A DNA stretch of 64,000 nt. Source: SG8-38 sp041576815. Its GTDB lineage: Bacteria > Myxococcota_A > Polyangia > Polyangiales > Houyiibacteriaceae. The first letter of the stretch is position 1. Every line of letters begins with the position of its first letter. The notes below the pieces were generated by a model that saw only the letters and a program-made list of their open reading frames with translations, searched no databases and was not told where the DNA came from. The DNA is taken from the NCBI GenBank assembly GCA_041576815.1, contig JBFGKE010000015.1:10004-74003 (forward strand). The letters are read 5' to 3'. Below are positions 9,436-18,000 of this stretch, in pieces. The position numbers and the translations under genes are program-made.

Positions 9436-10578
9436 ATGAGAATGCCCTTCGTTTGTCTCCTGTCCCTTGCGGCCGGGCTGCTCGCTCTGCCGTCGGTGTC
9501 GTCGGCACAGCTCCTCGATGCAATCTCATCGATCAACGGTGAGGTGTTCGTCGACGACGCACAGACCCGCTACTTCAACGCGCAGAACTGCGGGCTCGAC
9601 GGGACGGGCGGGAGCGGAGGCACGGGCGGTCTTGGAGGCCAAGGGGGCACCGGAGGGCAAGGTGGCATCGGCGGACAAGGTGGGATCGGAGGCCAGGCCG
9701 GCTCCGCCGGTCAAGGCGGTGCGGGCGGCCTTGCGGGGGCGGTGCTGAAGAGCCCCGACGAAACCACCTTTCAGATTCGCCTCGATCAGTCGAACCCCCC
9801 GAGCCAGGTGTTCCTCTGGGTTGGCACCCAGCAGGCCGGCTGCGAACAAGTGGCCAATCGAAACGAAACGATGGGGATCTGTGGAGAGCTCAGCGGGAAC
9901 CCTCGGTCGGTCGGCACCGACTTCCTCGTCAGCGACCTGACGCTGCAGGATCTTCTCGATGCGACCTCGGGTGGCGATCCCATCGTGACCTGTGAGTCCG
10001 GCCTCCGCGGCACGCCCTATGAGATTTTCGTCTTTCGCGACACTGCGCCAGGAGCGACCGACGTCGACCCGGGCAACTACGGGGTTGCCCCCTTCACGGT
10101 CGACGTCGAGCCGCCCAATCCTCCACGCATCAACACCGGCTCGCAGCGACAGGCGAGCTTCAACATCACCTGGGGTGACCCCGATCCCGCGGACGACATC
10201 CAGCTTTGGTCCTTCTGGTTTTCTCGAACCGACGACCCAGCGACGGCCACGGAGCTCGATCTCACATCCGAGCTCAGCGCGCGAAGCCGCTCGATAGGCG
10301 CAAGCCGACTCGGGCTAGCGGATGGCGAGACCGGGTACATCTTCATGACCGCGTTCGACCAGGCGTTCGTGACCGACTCGATGGGCGGAAACGAAAGCGA
10401 CCTCTCGGCGAGCGTCGAGGTCACGGCGGTCGCCGTCGCGGGATACTGTGACCGGAGCGGCGATTGCGGTGGCTGCGCCGCCTCGCCGATGACGCTATGG
10501 GGTCGAGGCGCGAGCGCCATGCCGTGGATCCTCGGCGCGGTCTTCGGAGGCATTCTGCTCTGGAGGCGCCGGCGGTGA
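9436..10578 (+). CDS. Gly-rich secreted protein with MYXO-CTERM-like sorting tail (MXAN_2561-like)
   Basis: The product is about 380 residues. A signal peptide (MRMPFVCLLSLAAGLLALP, cleavage after VSSA) is followed by a short domain, then about 45 residues of GG(T/I/Q)GGxGG-type repeats (bases 9600-9742). A Cys-containing beta-rich domain and a fibronectin III-like segment (PPNPPRINTGSQRQASFNITW) follow. The C-terminus has CGGCAASP, a hydrophobic stretch (MPWILGAVFGGILLW) and RRRR, the Cys-TM-Arg pattern of MYXO-CTERM sorting tails. Architecture and order match, as I recall it, the MXAN_2561 family gene followed by its beta-barrel partner. I chose the ATG that begins the signal peptide. Function unknown; cell-envelope display is inference. 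Confidence 0.72.
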   Translation: MRMPFVCLLSLAAGLLALPSVSSAQLLDAISSINGEVFVDDAQTRYFNAQNCGLDGTGGSGGTGGLGGQGGTGGQGGIGGQGGIGGQAGSAGQGGAGGLAGAVLKSPDETTFQIRLDQSNPPSQVFLWVGTQQAGCEQVANRNETMGICGELSGNPRSVGTDFLVSDLTLQDLLDATSGGDPIVTCESGLRGTPYEIFVFRDTAPGATDVDPGNYGVAPFTVDVEPPNPPRINTGSQRQASFNITWGDPDPADDIQLWSFWFSRTDDPATATELDLTSELSARSRSIGASRLGLADGETGYIFMTAFDQAFVTDSMGGNESDLSASVEVTAVAVAGYCDRSGDCGGCAASPMTLWGRGASAMPWILGAVFGGILLWRRRR

Positions 10579-11279
10579 CACGCGTCGCCTCGGCTCTCGT
10601 GCTCGTCGTCGCGGTGTGCCTTTCGGTAGACCACGCGGGGGCGCAAGCGATCGGCCAGTCCGACCGCTCGGGGTGGAGCCCGGAGGGGTATCTTTTTTCG
10701 TTTGGTGTCGGCGCCTACCGGCCGGACCCGGGAAGCCCAGATTTCGCTGTCGTGTATCCGTCGGGGCAGGGTCCCCTACTGCTCCCGGAGTTTGATTTCT
10801 TCTTGTATCGGATCCCTTACCTCGGACCAATCGGGATCGGCGTCGCCGGCGGTTGGGCGAGCTACAAAGGCTCGGCGTGCGAGGCCGACTCCGCGCCCGG
10901 CACCTGCACGCCGTCCACGCAAGGGGCCACGTTCAATCTATTCCCGCTGAACGCCTACGCCGTCCTGAGGCTCGACGTCCTCGCGCGGAAGACCCCCGTG
11001 CCGTTCGTGTTCACCGGCAAGGTCGGTTTCGCCAGCGTCTTCTTCAACGAGGACATCGGCAGCGGAAAACAGCGCGGCCGAAGCCACGGCTTTGGTTGGG
11101 GAGCACAGTTCGCGGTCGAGCTGAACTTCATCAATCCGCGCCGCGCGAACGCGCTCGACGAGGATTGGGGCATCAACAGCTCGTTTTTCTTCTTCGAAGT
11201 GGCCGGGAACGACGCGAATAGCCGCGCCCCGGTGGGCGATGACGTGTACTTCTTGGGCGGCGTCGGGCTGACGTTTTAG
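10575..11279 (+). CDS. Outer-membrane beta-barrel protein (MXAN_2562-like)
   Basis: Translation from the GTG at 10575, which overlaps the previous stop as GTGA, gives 234 residues. They start with a signal peptide (VTRVASALVLVVAVCLSVDHAGAQA) followed by alternating strands typical of small outer-membrane barrels: GYLFSFGVGAYRPD, FDFFLYRIPYLGPIGIGVAGGWASY, FVFTGKVGFASVFF, and the C-terminal YFLGGVGLTF ending in Phe. One Cys pair lies in an extracellular-loop-like region (ACEADSAPGTC). The coupling to the Gly-rich sorted protein suggests the two act together at the cell surface. A longer in-frame start at 10464 would overlap the previous gene by 115 nt and spoil the signal peptide, so I rejected it. 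Confidence 0.72.
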   Translation: MTRVASALVLVVAVCLSVDHAGAQAIGQSDRSGWSPEGYLFSFGVGAYRPDPGSPDFAVVYPSGQGPLLLPEFDFFLYRIPYLGPIGIGVAGGWASYKGSACEADSAPGTCTPSTQGATFNLFPLNAYAVLRLDVLARKTPVPFVFTGKVGFASVFFNEDIGSGKQRGRSHGFGWGAQFAVELNFINPRRANALDEDWGINSSFFFFEVAGNDANSRAPVGDDVYFLGGVGLTF

Positions 11280-12157
11280 CGGCGAGGCGGCTCGCCCGGG
11301 GTGATGCGGTCGAACGCGTCGCCGGGGCCGTCGTAGCGCGCGAGCTCGATGTCGATGAGGGTGAGCCCATGGGCCGGCGCGGTTTGGCCCGCCTCGGCGC
11401 GGTCCGCGTCTTCGCGCAGCATCGTCGGGATGGCGCCGGGCGCGATTCGGCCGCGTCCGACGTCGACGAGCGTTCCCACCATGATGCGGACCATGTTCTT
11501 CATGAACGAGTTGCCGACCACCTCGACCGCGAGGAGGTCCGGCCGGCCGTCCGCGCCGGGCTCCACGTCGACCGCAAACATCTCGCGCACCACGATCTCG
11601 CGCTGGTCGCCGGACTGGCGAAACGCGCGGAAGTCGTGCTCGCCGAGGAAGCACGCGGCCGCGGCCTTCATGGCGTCGACGTCGAGATAGTCTTCGATTC
11701 GATCGCGCCGTTCGGTCACGTCAGCCCGCATCCCTTTGGGCCCGAGCTGCCATGCGCGCCGACGGATCATCGGGTCTCGGCGCTCGCCGCAGCGCACGAG
11801 ATACCGGTAGCGCTTGTGCGCCGCGTGGAACCGGGGGTTGTAGCGCCGATAGCAAGGCTGCGTGTCGTGAACGACGATGTCTTCGGGAAGCCGGGCGTTG
11901 AGCCCGCTGATCCACCCTTCCCGCGGCACCTCGATCTCGGCGGCGAAGCTCGCGATCTGCCCGAGCGCGTGCACCCCCGCGTCCGTTCGGCTGCAGCCTC
12001 GCACCGGACCGTGCTCGATCCCCATCTCGTCGATCGCTTCTTCGATCATCCCCTGGACGGTGCGAAGGCCTGGCTGCGCCTGCCAGCCGTGAAAATCCGT
12101 CCCGTCGTAGCCGAGGCACAGGCACACGCCGTGCATGAATGGAGGCTCGTCGCCCAT
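11276..12157 (-). CDS. truA: tRNA pseudouridine(38-40) synthase
   Basis: The 293-residue enzyme isomerises uridines 38-40 of the tRNA anticodon arm. The catalytic aspartate is Asp59 in GCSRTDAGVHALGQ. LCLGYDGTDFHGWQ opens the fold and NSFMKNMVRIMVGTLVDVG is the conserved C-terminal helix-strand. About 25 residues near 178-202 (DQREIVVREMFAVDVEPGADGRPDL) sit where the family varies. Its stop codon overlaps that of the beta-barrel gene (convergent, TTAG). A start at 12136 (MHGVCLCLGYDG) is also possible; neither has a strong Shine-Dalgarno sequence. Confidence 0.94.
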   Translation of the reverse strand: MGDEPPFMHGVCLCLGYDGTDFHGWQAQPGLRTVQGMIEEAIDEMGIEHGPVRGCSRTDAGVHALGQIASFAAEIEVPREGWISGLNARLPEDIVVHDTQPCYRRYNPRFHAAHKRYRYLVRCGERRDPMIRRRAWQLGPKGMRADVTERRDRIEDYLDVDAMKAAAACFLGEHDFRAFRQSGDQREIVVREMFAVDVEPGADGRPDLLAVEVVGNSFMKNMVRIMVGTLVDVGRGRIAPGAIPTMLREDADRAEAGQTAPAHGLTLIDIELARYDGPGDAFDRITPGEPPRR

Positions 12158-12212
12158 CGGTGAAACCGCCGCACGCTAGCGCGGAACCCGACCATTGCCT
12201 ATCGTTCGCCGA

Positions 12213-12980
12213 ATGCGCTCGGTGCCCATCCTGATCGCCCTCCTATGGGCAGCCCCGGCCCCGGCCCAGACGCCGGACACTGGCGCTGACACTGGCGCTG
12301 GCACTGACGCTGGCACTGACGCTGAGACTGACGCTGCCCGGCCCTCGCCCAAAATCGCTACCGTCGTCGCAGGGGATCCCGACGAGACTCTTCGAAATAC
12401 CGCGGCCTTCATCGAGAACGAAGCCGCGCTCGGCGGGCTTCGGGTGCCCACCGACCCCGCTCTTCGCGCCGCCATGCTCGGTGAAGCCCCCAAAGACGAA
12501 GACGGCCTCGAGGGGCTTCGTGCGCTGCGCCGCGGGCTCGGGCTCGACCCGCGCCAAGACCTCGCGTCCTATCAGCGCATTGGCCGCATCGCGGGCGCCG
12601 ATGCGCTGCTGGTCGTTCGTCGCGAGGGCGCCATCCTGATCGAAGTCTTCGACGTGAGCGCGGCGCAGTTCTACGAAGGCGCTCTCCGATTCGACGACAG
12701 CAGCCCCGAGCAGCGACGCAAGTTCGTGGGGAGCCGCGCGGAGCAGGCGCAGCTTCGATGGGCCGCGCCCCCTCCCGCGCCCGAGGAACCGGCCGCCGCG
12801 CAGAAGCCGGATGAGCCACCCGCCGACGAATCCAGAGCCAAGCGACGATGGAAAAAAGCCTGGCCTTACGTCGTGGCCGGAGTTTTGCTCAGCGCCGGTG
12901 TGACCTACCTCATCATTGATCGACGTCGGCCTACAGACGAAGGGCCACCGCTGCTAAGATTTAGACCCGGTGAGGAGTAA
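12213..12980 (+). CDS. Secreted, membrane-anchored protein of unknown function
   Basis: The product has 255 residues: a signal peptide (MRSVPILIALLWAAPAPAQ), a Thr/Asp/Gly/Ala repeat tract (DTGADTGAGTDAGTDAETDA) encoded by five 12-bp tandem units (12276-12335), a globular part (KIATVVAGDPDETLRNTAAF to YEGALRFDDSS), a Pro/Ala/Glu linker, and a C-terminal TM helix (WPYVVAGVLLSAGVTYLII) followed by RRR. I do not recognise the globular domain; GADALLVVRREGAILIEVFDV looks like a PEGA- or FlgO-like strand pair. A start 18 nt upstream is possible. The 3' end overlaps the next gene by 11 nt, so the two are probably co-translated. Confidence 0.68.
   Translation: MRSVPILIALLWAAPAPAQTPDTGADTGAGTDAGTDAETDAARPSPKIATVVAGDPDETLRNTAAFIENEAALGGLRVPTDPALRAAMLGEAPKDEDGLEGLRALRRGLGLDPRQDLASYQRIGRIAGADALLVVRREGAILIEVFDVSAAQFYEGALRFDDSSPEQRRKFVGSRAEQAQLRWAAPPPAPEEPAAAQKPDEPPADESRAKRRWKKAWPYVVAGVLLSAGVTYLIIDRRRPTDEGPPLLRFRPGEE
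12276..12335 (+). repeat. Five degenerate 12-bp tandem repeats inside a coding region
   Basis: Units of 12 bp (GACACTGGCGCT twice, GGCACTGACGCT twice, GAGACTGACGCT once) run head to tail and encode D-T-G-A, G-T-D-A and E-T-D-A. Copy-number change would stay in frame. Confidence 0.85.
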
Positions 12981-14037
12981 ACCCCAACTCGCTCTCTTTT
13001 TCCTGCTCGCGTTGACGATCGTCGCGGGAAGCGCAGCGGCCCAAGGTTTGGAGCCAGATCCGGTGCTGCCGCCGCCGATCGACGGCTATCGCTCAGAGCG
13101 CATCGGCGCGGTGACCTGGACCTATCCCGACGCGCACCGCGATCGCGTCGACGAGCTGATCGAGGCCGTCGACGCGCACTGGGCGAAGCTGGTCGACGAT
13201 TTCGGCGTCCCGATCGACGACGAGCTGGTGATCCGGGTGGCGCGCAATCCACGGGAGATGCGCGCTCTCGCGCCCGTCGGCTACCCACCGCCCGAGTACG
13301 CCACCGGCGTCGCCTACTCGCAGTGGGGGGTGATCCTTCTCACGATGTCCGCTCCTGAAACCTGGCATCCGCCCGACCTCGAGGTCGTCCTCGTCCACGA
13401 GCTCTCGCACGTGGTCCTCCATCGAGCCGTCCGCGGGAACCCGGTGCCTCGTTGGTTCAACGAGGGCGTGGCGATTCAGCAATCCGAGGTTCGGCTCATC
13501 GACCGCATGGAGTCCCTTCTTCGCGCGGCGGCGCAGCGATCGATGCTCCGGCTCTCCGAGCTCGACGAGCGGTTCCCCGATCGCCCTTACGAGGTCAACC
13601 TCGCGTATGCGCAAAGCGCGGACGTCGTCGGCTTCCTCCGCCGCACCGACAACGACCAGCGACGCTTTCACCGAATGATCCGTTCGCTTCGCGAGGGCGA
13701 CACCTTCGACGCCGCCTTGGCCACCGCCTATGGCTGGACGCGCGTCGGCCTCGAACGTCAGTGGCGCTCGAGCCTTCGCACGCGATATCGGATCCTCCCC
13801 GCGGTCTTAGCCGGCTCGACCGTCTGGGTCGCGGCGGCCTTCCTGGTGCTGTTCGCCTACCGGAAGCGACGGCGCTACCACCACATGAAGCTCGAGCAGA
13901 TGGCCTATCGCGAAGAGATGGAGGCGTTGGCCGCGGCGAGCCAACCTCCCCCCGCACCGCTCGGGCCAGCCGACGTCGGCTCGGACACGACGCTTCCGTT
14001 CGTCGAGCACGACGGCGAATCGCACACGCTTCACTAG
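12970..14037 (+). CDS. Membrane-anchored zinc metallopeptidase (MA clan, gluzincin-like)
   Basis: The 355-residue protein has a signal peptide (initiating GTG; RSKPQLALFFLLALTIVAGSAAAQ), a catalytic domain with the zinc motif HELSH near residue 141, and WFNEG about 20 residues later, whose Glu would be the third ligand as in MA-clan peptidases. A C-terminal TM helix (ILPAVLAGSTVWVAAAFLVLFAY) is followed by a basic KRRRYHH stop-transfer and a cytoplasmic tail. The catalytic domain should lie outside the cytoplasmic membrane. Substrate unknown. It overlaps the upstream secreted-protein gene by 11 nt, and its stop overlaps that of the tiny basic protein on the other strand. Confidence 0.82.
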   Translation: MRSKPQLALFFLLALTIVAGSAAAQGLEPDPVLPPPIDGYRSERIGAVTWTYPDAHRDRVDELIEAVDAHWAKLVDDFGVPIDDELVIRVARNPREMRALAPVGYPPPEYATGVAYSQWGVILLTMSAPETWHPPDLEVVLVHELSHVVLHRAVRGNPVPRWFNEGVAIQQSEVRLIDRMESLLRAAAQRSMLRLSELDERFPDRPYEVNLAYAQSADVVGFLRRTDNDQRRFHRMIRSLREGDTFDAALATAYGWTRVGLERQWRSSLRTRYRILPAVLAGSTVWVAAAFLVLFAYRKRRRYHHMKLEQMAYREEMEALAAASQPPPAPLGPADVGSDTTLPFVEHDGESHTLH

Positions 14038-14174
14038 CCGTTTTTGGGCGACTTGCTCGGGTCGATGGGGAACTTGGGCGTGCTCCCCTCCTTCTCGCGC
14101 TTCTTCTTTCGGTCTTTGCCTTGGGCGGCCGTCTTGCGGCGCCGGCGAGCCTTGGTTTTGCTGGTGTCCGACAT
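14034..14174 (-). CDS. Tiny highly basic protein (46 aa)
   Basis: The minus strand encodes MSDTSKTKARRRRKTAAQGK, continuing with DRKKKREKEGSTPKFPIDP and ending SKSPKNG. Codon third positions are GC-rich like real genes here, and the run of Lys/Arg followed by a 'TPKFPIDP' tail looks conserved in style rather than random. Short basic proteins with a TP.FP.. tail occur in many proteobacteria as uncharacterised proteins; a nucleic-acid or ribosome association is a guess. The stop overlaps the convergent peptidase gene's stop. No strong Shine-Dalgarno sequence. Confidence 0.6.
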   Translation of the reverse strand: MSDTSKTKARRRRKTAAQGKDRKKKREKEGSTPKFPIDPSKSPKNG

Positions 14175-14216
14175 GGCGTTCTCAGCGTGCCGCTCTACTG
14201 CCATGACGAACGCGGG

Positions 14217-15095
14217 TCAAACCGCCGATCGCGTCGCCTCGGCGACCGCCCGCAAGTAGGCCTGATGCAGGCGCTTGGTCACCGGGCCGGGCTTGCCCGT
14301 ACCGATCGTGCGGCCATCGGCTGAGACGACCGGCATGACCTCGCGGATGCTGCTCGTGATGAAGGCCTCGTCGGCGCGGTAGAGGTCCTCGGGCAGGACT
14401 TCGCCCTCGTCGACCTCGATGCCGGCCGCGGCCGCGGCGTCGAGAATGGTCGCTCGCGTGATGCCGACGAGAACTCCCGCCTGCGGCTCGGGCGTCCGCA
14501 CTCTGCCGTCTTTGACGATGAAGATGTTGCTCGACGCGCCCTCGAGGATCTGGCCGCGGCGACCGATCATCAGCGCCTCCTCAGCGCCCTCTTTTTTGGC
14601 TTCGTGCACGGCCAAGAGGTTGGCGAGATAGTTCGATGCTTTCGCGCCCGAGGCGCGCTCGTCGTCGGTGGGCCGCGACGCCTCGAGCAGTGTGACGGCG
14701 ATGCCCTTTTCGTAGTGCTCGCGCGGTGGCGGAGAAACCGGCGCTGCGATGATCACCCGAAGCGGCGTCATCGCCGTGGTCAGGTCATAGGTCAGCGGCC
14801 CGATGCCGCGTGTGATCACGACGCGAACGTACCACTCACCCTCCCCCGCTTCGTCGAGCGTCGCGCGCACTTCCGACGACAGCGTGTCGAGCGAGACCGG
14901 CATCGGGATCAGCAGACGATCCGCCGACCGCTTCAACCGCTCGAGGTGAGCGCGCTCGGCAAAGGGCACCCCGTCGTACGTTCGGAAGACTTCGAACACG
15001 CTGTCGCCATAGAGGAAACCGCGATCGAAGACGGAGACGCGCGCATCATCGGCGTCGACGACGCGGCCGTCGATGGAGACCTTTCCTTTGGCCAT
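14217..15095 (-). CDS. Class IV aminotransferase (branched-chain aminotransferase / aminodeoxychorismate lyase family)
   Basis: This 292-residue PLP enzyme has RGFLYGDSVFEVFRTYDG near the N-terminus, the PLP-binding lysine in GAKASNYLANLLA near residue 150, the EGASSNIFIVKDG motif, and a GITRATILD segment after it. This order is shared by IlvE, D-amino-acid transaminase and PabC, and I cannot decide between them. The length and the YVRVVITRG segment favour an IlvE- or D-amino-acid-type transaminase over PabC. It starts 3 bp after the stop of the giant TPR gene, so it is almost surely translated from the same mRNA, an odd pairing for a metabolic enzyme. Confidence 0.85.
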   Translation of the reverse strand: MAKGKVSIDGRVVDADDARVSVFDRGFLYGDSVFEVFRTYDGVPFAERAHLERLKRSADRLLIPMPVSLDTLSSEVRATLDEAGEGEWYVRVVITRGIGPLTYDLTTAMTPLRVIIAAPVSPPPREHYEKGIAVTLLEASRPTDDERASGAKASNYLANLLAVHEAKKEGAEEALMIGRRGQILEGASSNIFIVKDGRVRTPEPQAGVLVGITRATILDAAAAAGIEVDEGEVLPEDLYRADEAFITSSIREVMPVVSADGRTIGTGKPGPVTKRLHQAYLRAVAEATRSAV

Positions 15096-15098
15096 GGT

Positions 15099-18000
15099 TC
15101 AACCCTTGAGCTTACCGAGCAGCTCCGAAGCCTGCGCGTGCCCTCGGTCCTCGGCAAGCGCCCGCTCGAGCATCTGAACCGCCTTGCGGGCGTCGCCCTG
15201 CTTCGAGGCGATGTCGCCGAGGTAGAAATAGACGTCGGCCTTTTGAATCCCGGAGTCCGGCTCGAGCTTTTGCAACAGAAGCGCTCGGAAGCTCTTCTGG
15301 GCCCGGTCGAGGTCGCCGCGCTCGTGCGTCAGGCGTCCGAGGTCGCGCAGGATCGACACGTTGGTGAGGTCGATCTTGAAGGCGGCATCGTAGGAAGCGA
15401 GCGCACCCTCCGAATCCCCCATGGCAGCCAGCGCCCGGCCCAGCCGATGGTGATGCGTCGCGAGCTCCTTGCTGCGCTTGCGTCCATAGCTTTCGATGAT
15501 GCGGCGGAGAATCGGCACCGCATCGGCCTGCCGACCGGCGGCGACGTAGAGCTCGCAAAGCGGCACGAGCGCGGCGCGGTCGTCGGTGTCGAGCTCGACC
15601 GCACGCTCGAGATAGCTTGCCGCCGTCGCGGGGTCATCGAGATGATCGCGGTAGACATCCGAGATGGACCGGAGCAACCCTGCGCGCTCGCCGTCGGTCT
15701 GGGCGAGCTCGAGCTCTGCGTCGAGCACCGCGGCGAGGGCCCGGTGCTCCCCGATCGAGGCGTAGTACGCCTTGAGTCGCTCGCGGATCGAGGCATCGCG
15801 CGGAAAACGCTCGTACGCACCGCGAAGCGCGCGACCCGCTTGCTCCGCGTCGCCGAGCTGCTGCTCCCATAGGTCCGCGACGCGATGCGAGGCGTCGACA
15901 GCTTCCTGCCCGTCGAGCTGGGCGGCAAGCTGCTCGAGGGTGTCCGCGACGTTCCTCCAGCTCCCTTTTTGCTCGTAGAGAGAGACCAGCGCGCGCAGCG
16001 ACCCAGGGTCGGCGCCGAGGTCGGCCTGGATGCGCTCGTAGGTTTCGATCGCGGCGTCGAGATCGCGGCGCTGGTGTTGGTGGATCTCCGCGATGCGACC
16101 GAGCCGCTCCCGCTTTTCATCTTCGGGAAGCCGATCGGCCTCGGTCGAGAGAGCGTCCACGAGGTCGTCCCATGCGCCGGTCGCCTCGAGGAGCCTCTGC
16201 AGGTCGGCGCGCGCGGGCGCATTGTCGGGCGCCTCGCCGAGGACCTGGCGATACGTCGCGATGGCAGCCGCCTGGTCGCGGAACGAACGCTCGTAGAGCT
16301 CAGCCAGCCGAAGCTGAAGGGACGTCCGTTCGGGCCCGCTGGCGCGGTCCACGCGCCGCTCGAGCAGCGTGCGAAGGGATTCGATGCGGTCGTGGTCGCG
16401 GTAGAGCGCCTCGAGCGAATCCATGGTGGCCGCGTCGTTCGGCGCCAGCTCGTGCGCGCGCTCATACGCGCGAGTCGCCGCCCTGGGGTCGTCGAGGTGA
16501 TCCCGGTAAACCTGCCCGAGCTCTTGGGCGACGGCGGCCCCATCGTCTGCGAGCGAGGCCTCGAGCTGGCGCTCGAGCAGCCCCACGACCTCGTTCCATC
16601 GGGACTGCCCCCGGCGGACCGCACAGAGCGCGCGAAGCGCATCGGCGTCGTTCGCATCGATCGCGAGAAGCTCTTGGTGGCACTCTGCCGCGAGCTCGGG
16701 GTCGCCCAGGTCGTGCTGCGCGAGCTCGGCCGCCTCGCGCAGGAGACCTCGCCGCTCTTCGAGGTTTGGCTCGACGTCCGCCCACGCGCGAAGCCCGCTC
16801 ACCAGCTCCGTCGCGCGGTCTCCTTCGCGTATGATTTCAACCCGCTCGCGATGCGCTTCCAAGGGCTCCGGATCCAGCTCGAGCGCATCGGTGAGAGCAC
16901 GCTCGGCCTTCCGCAGGTCGCCCAAGCGGTCGCGATACCAGCCGGCCGAGCGGAGGCGCAGCTCGTAGAGCGCGCGCCGGTCGAGGTCCCCGTGCGCCGC
17001 GATGTCGTCGACCAGCCCATCGACCGCCGCCCAGCCGTTCGACGCGTCGGCGAGCCGCTCCAGCGAATCGATGAGAGTCGGGTCGCGCGGGTCGATCCGG
17101 ACCGCGTCTCGAACGGCTTGGAGGGCTTCGTCGGGGCGGTCGAGCTCCTGCTCCCAAATCGACGCGGCCCCGGTCAGAAGCGCAACGCGATCGGCATCCG
17201 TGGCCGCAAGCGTCACCCGCTTTTGGTGGAGCCGAACCACCTGCTCGAGGTCTCCGGCCCCGCGGAAGTGCTCTTCGAGTAGATCGAGGGCGCTTTCCGC
17301 GACCTGTGGCTTGTCCACGAGCGCCTGGACGGCGGCAAGCGTGTCCTCGCGGCTCGGAGCTTCCTCGAGCGCTCGACGATAAGTGCCGAGGGCACCCTCC
17401 AAATCATCGAGGTGCTGCGCGCGCAGCTTCCCCTGGCGAAGAAGAAGCGTCGGGCGATCGGCGTCGACCGCATCGAGCCGACGCGAGATCACCTCGTGGA
17501 GCCGGTCCCACTGCGCGGTTTCTTCGAGCAACCGATCCAGCGCCGAGAGGATCTCCGGGTCGTCGCCGATGAGCGAACGCGCGCGCTCGTGTGCTTCGAT
17601 CGCTTTGCTGAAGTCGTCGAGGTCGCGCTCGCAGATCCGTGCGGCGCGCCCATAGAGCGCCGCGCCCCGGTCGGGATCGAGGCTTGCCCCGGCCTCTGCA
17701 AACACAACCTCGACGAGGTCCTGCCGACGCTGAAGGCTCGCCGCAAGCACCTCGGCACGATCAAGGATCTCGTCCGTGGGCTGCTCGCCGACCGACTGCA
17801 GCAACGCGTCGAGCGCCGCGTTGGGATCCTTGCGCCCATGCTCGTGCACCTCGGCCAACGCGACGAGCTGCTCCGCTTTTTGGTGCGGATTGGTCATGGC
17901 GTCGGCCCGCAGCTGGAGGAGCGTGGCGAGGTCGCTCCAACGCGCCTGCGTCCGGAGGTGCGGCTCGAGCACGGCGGCGGCGTCCTCGCGATAGTCGGCG

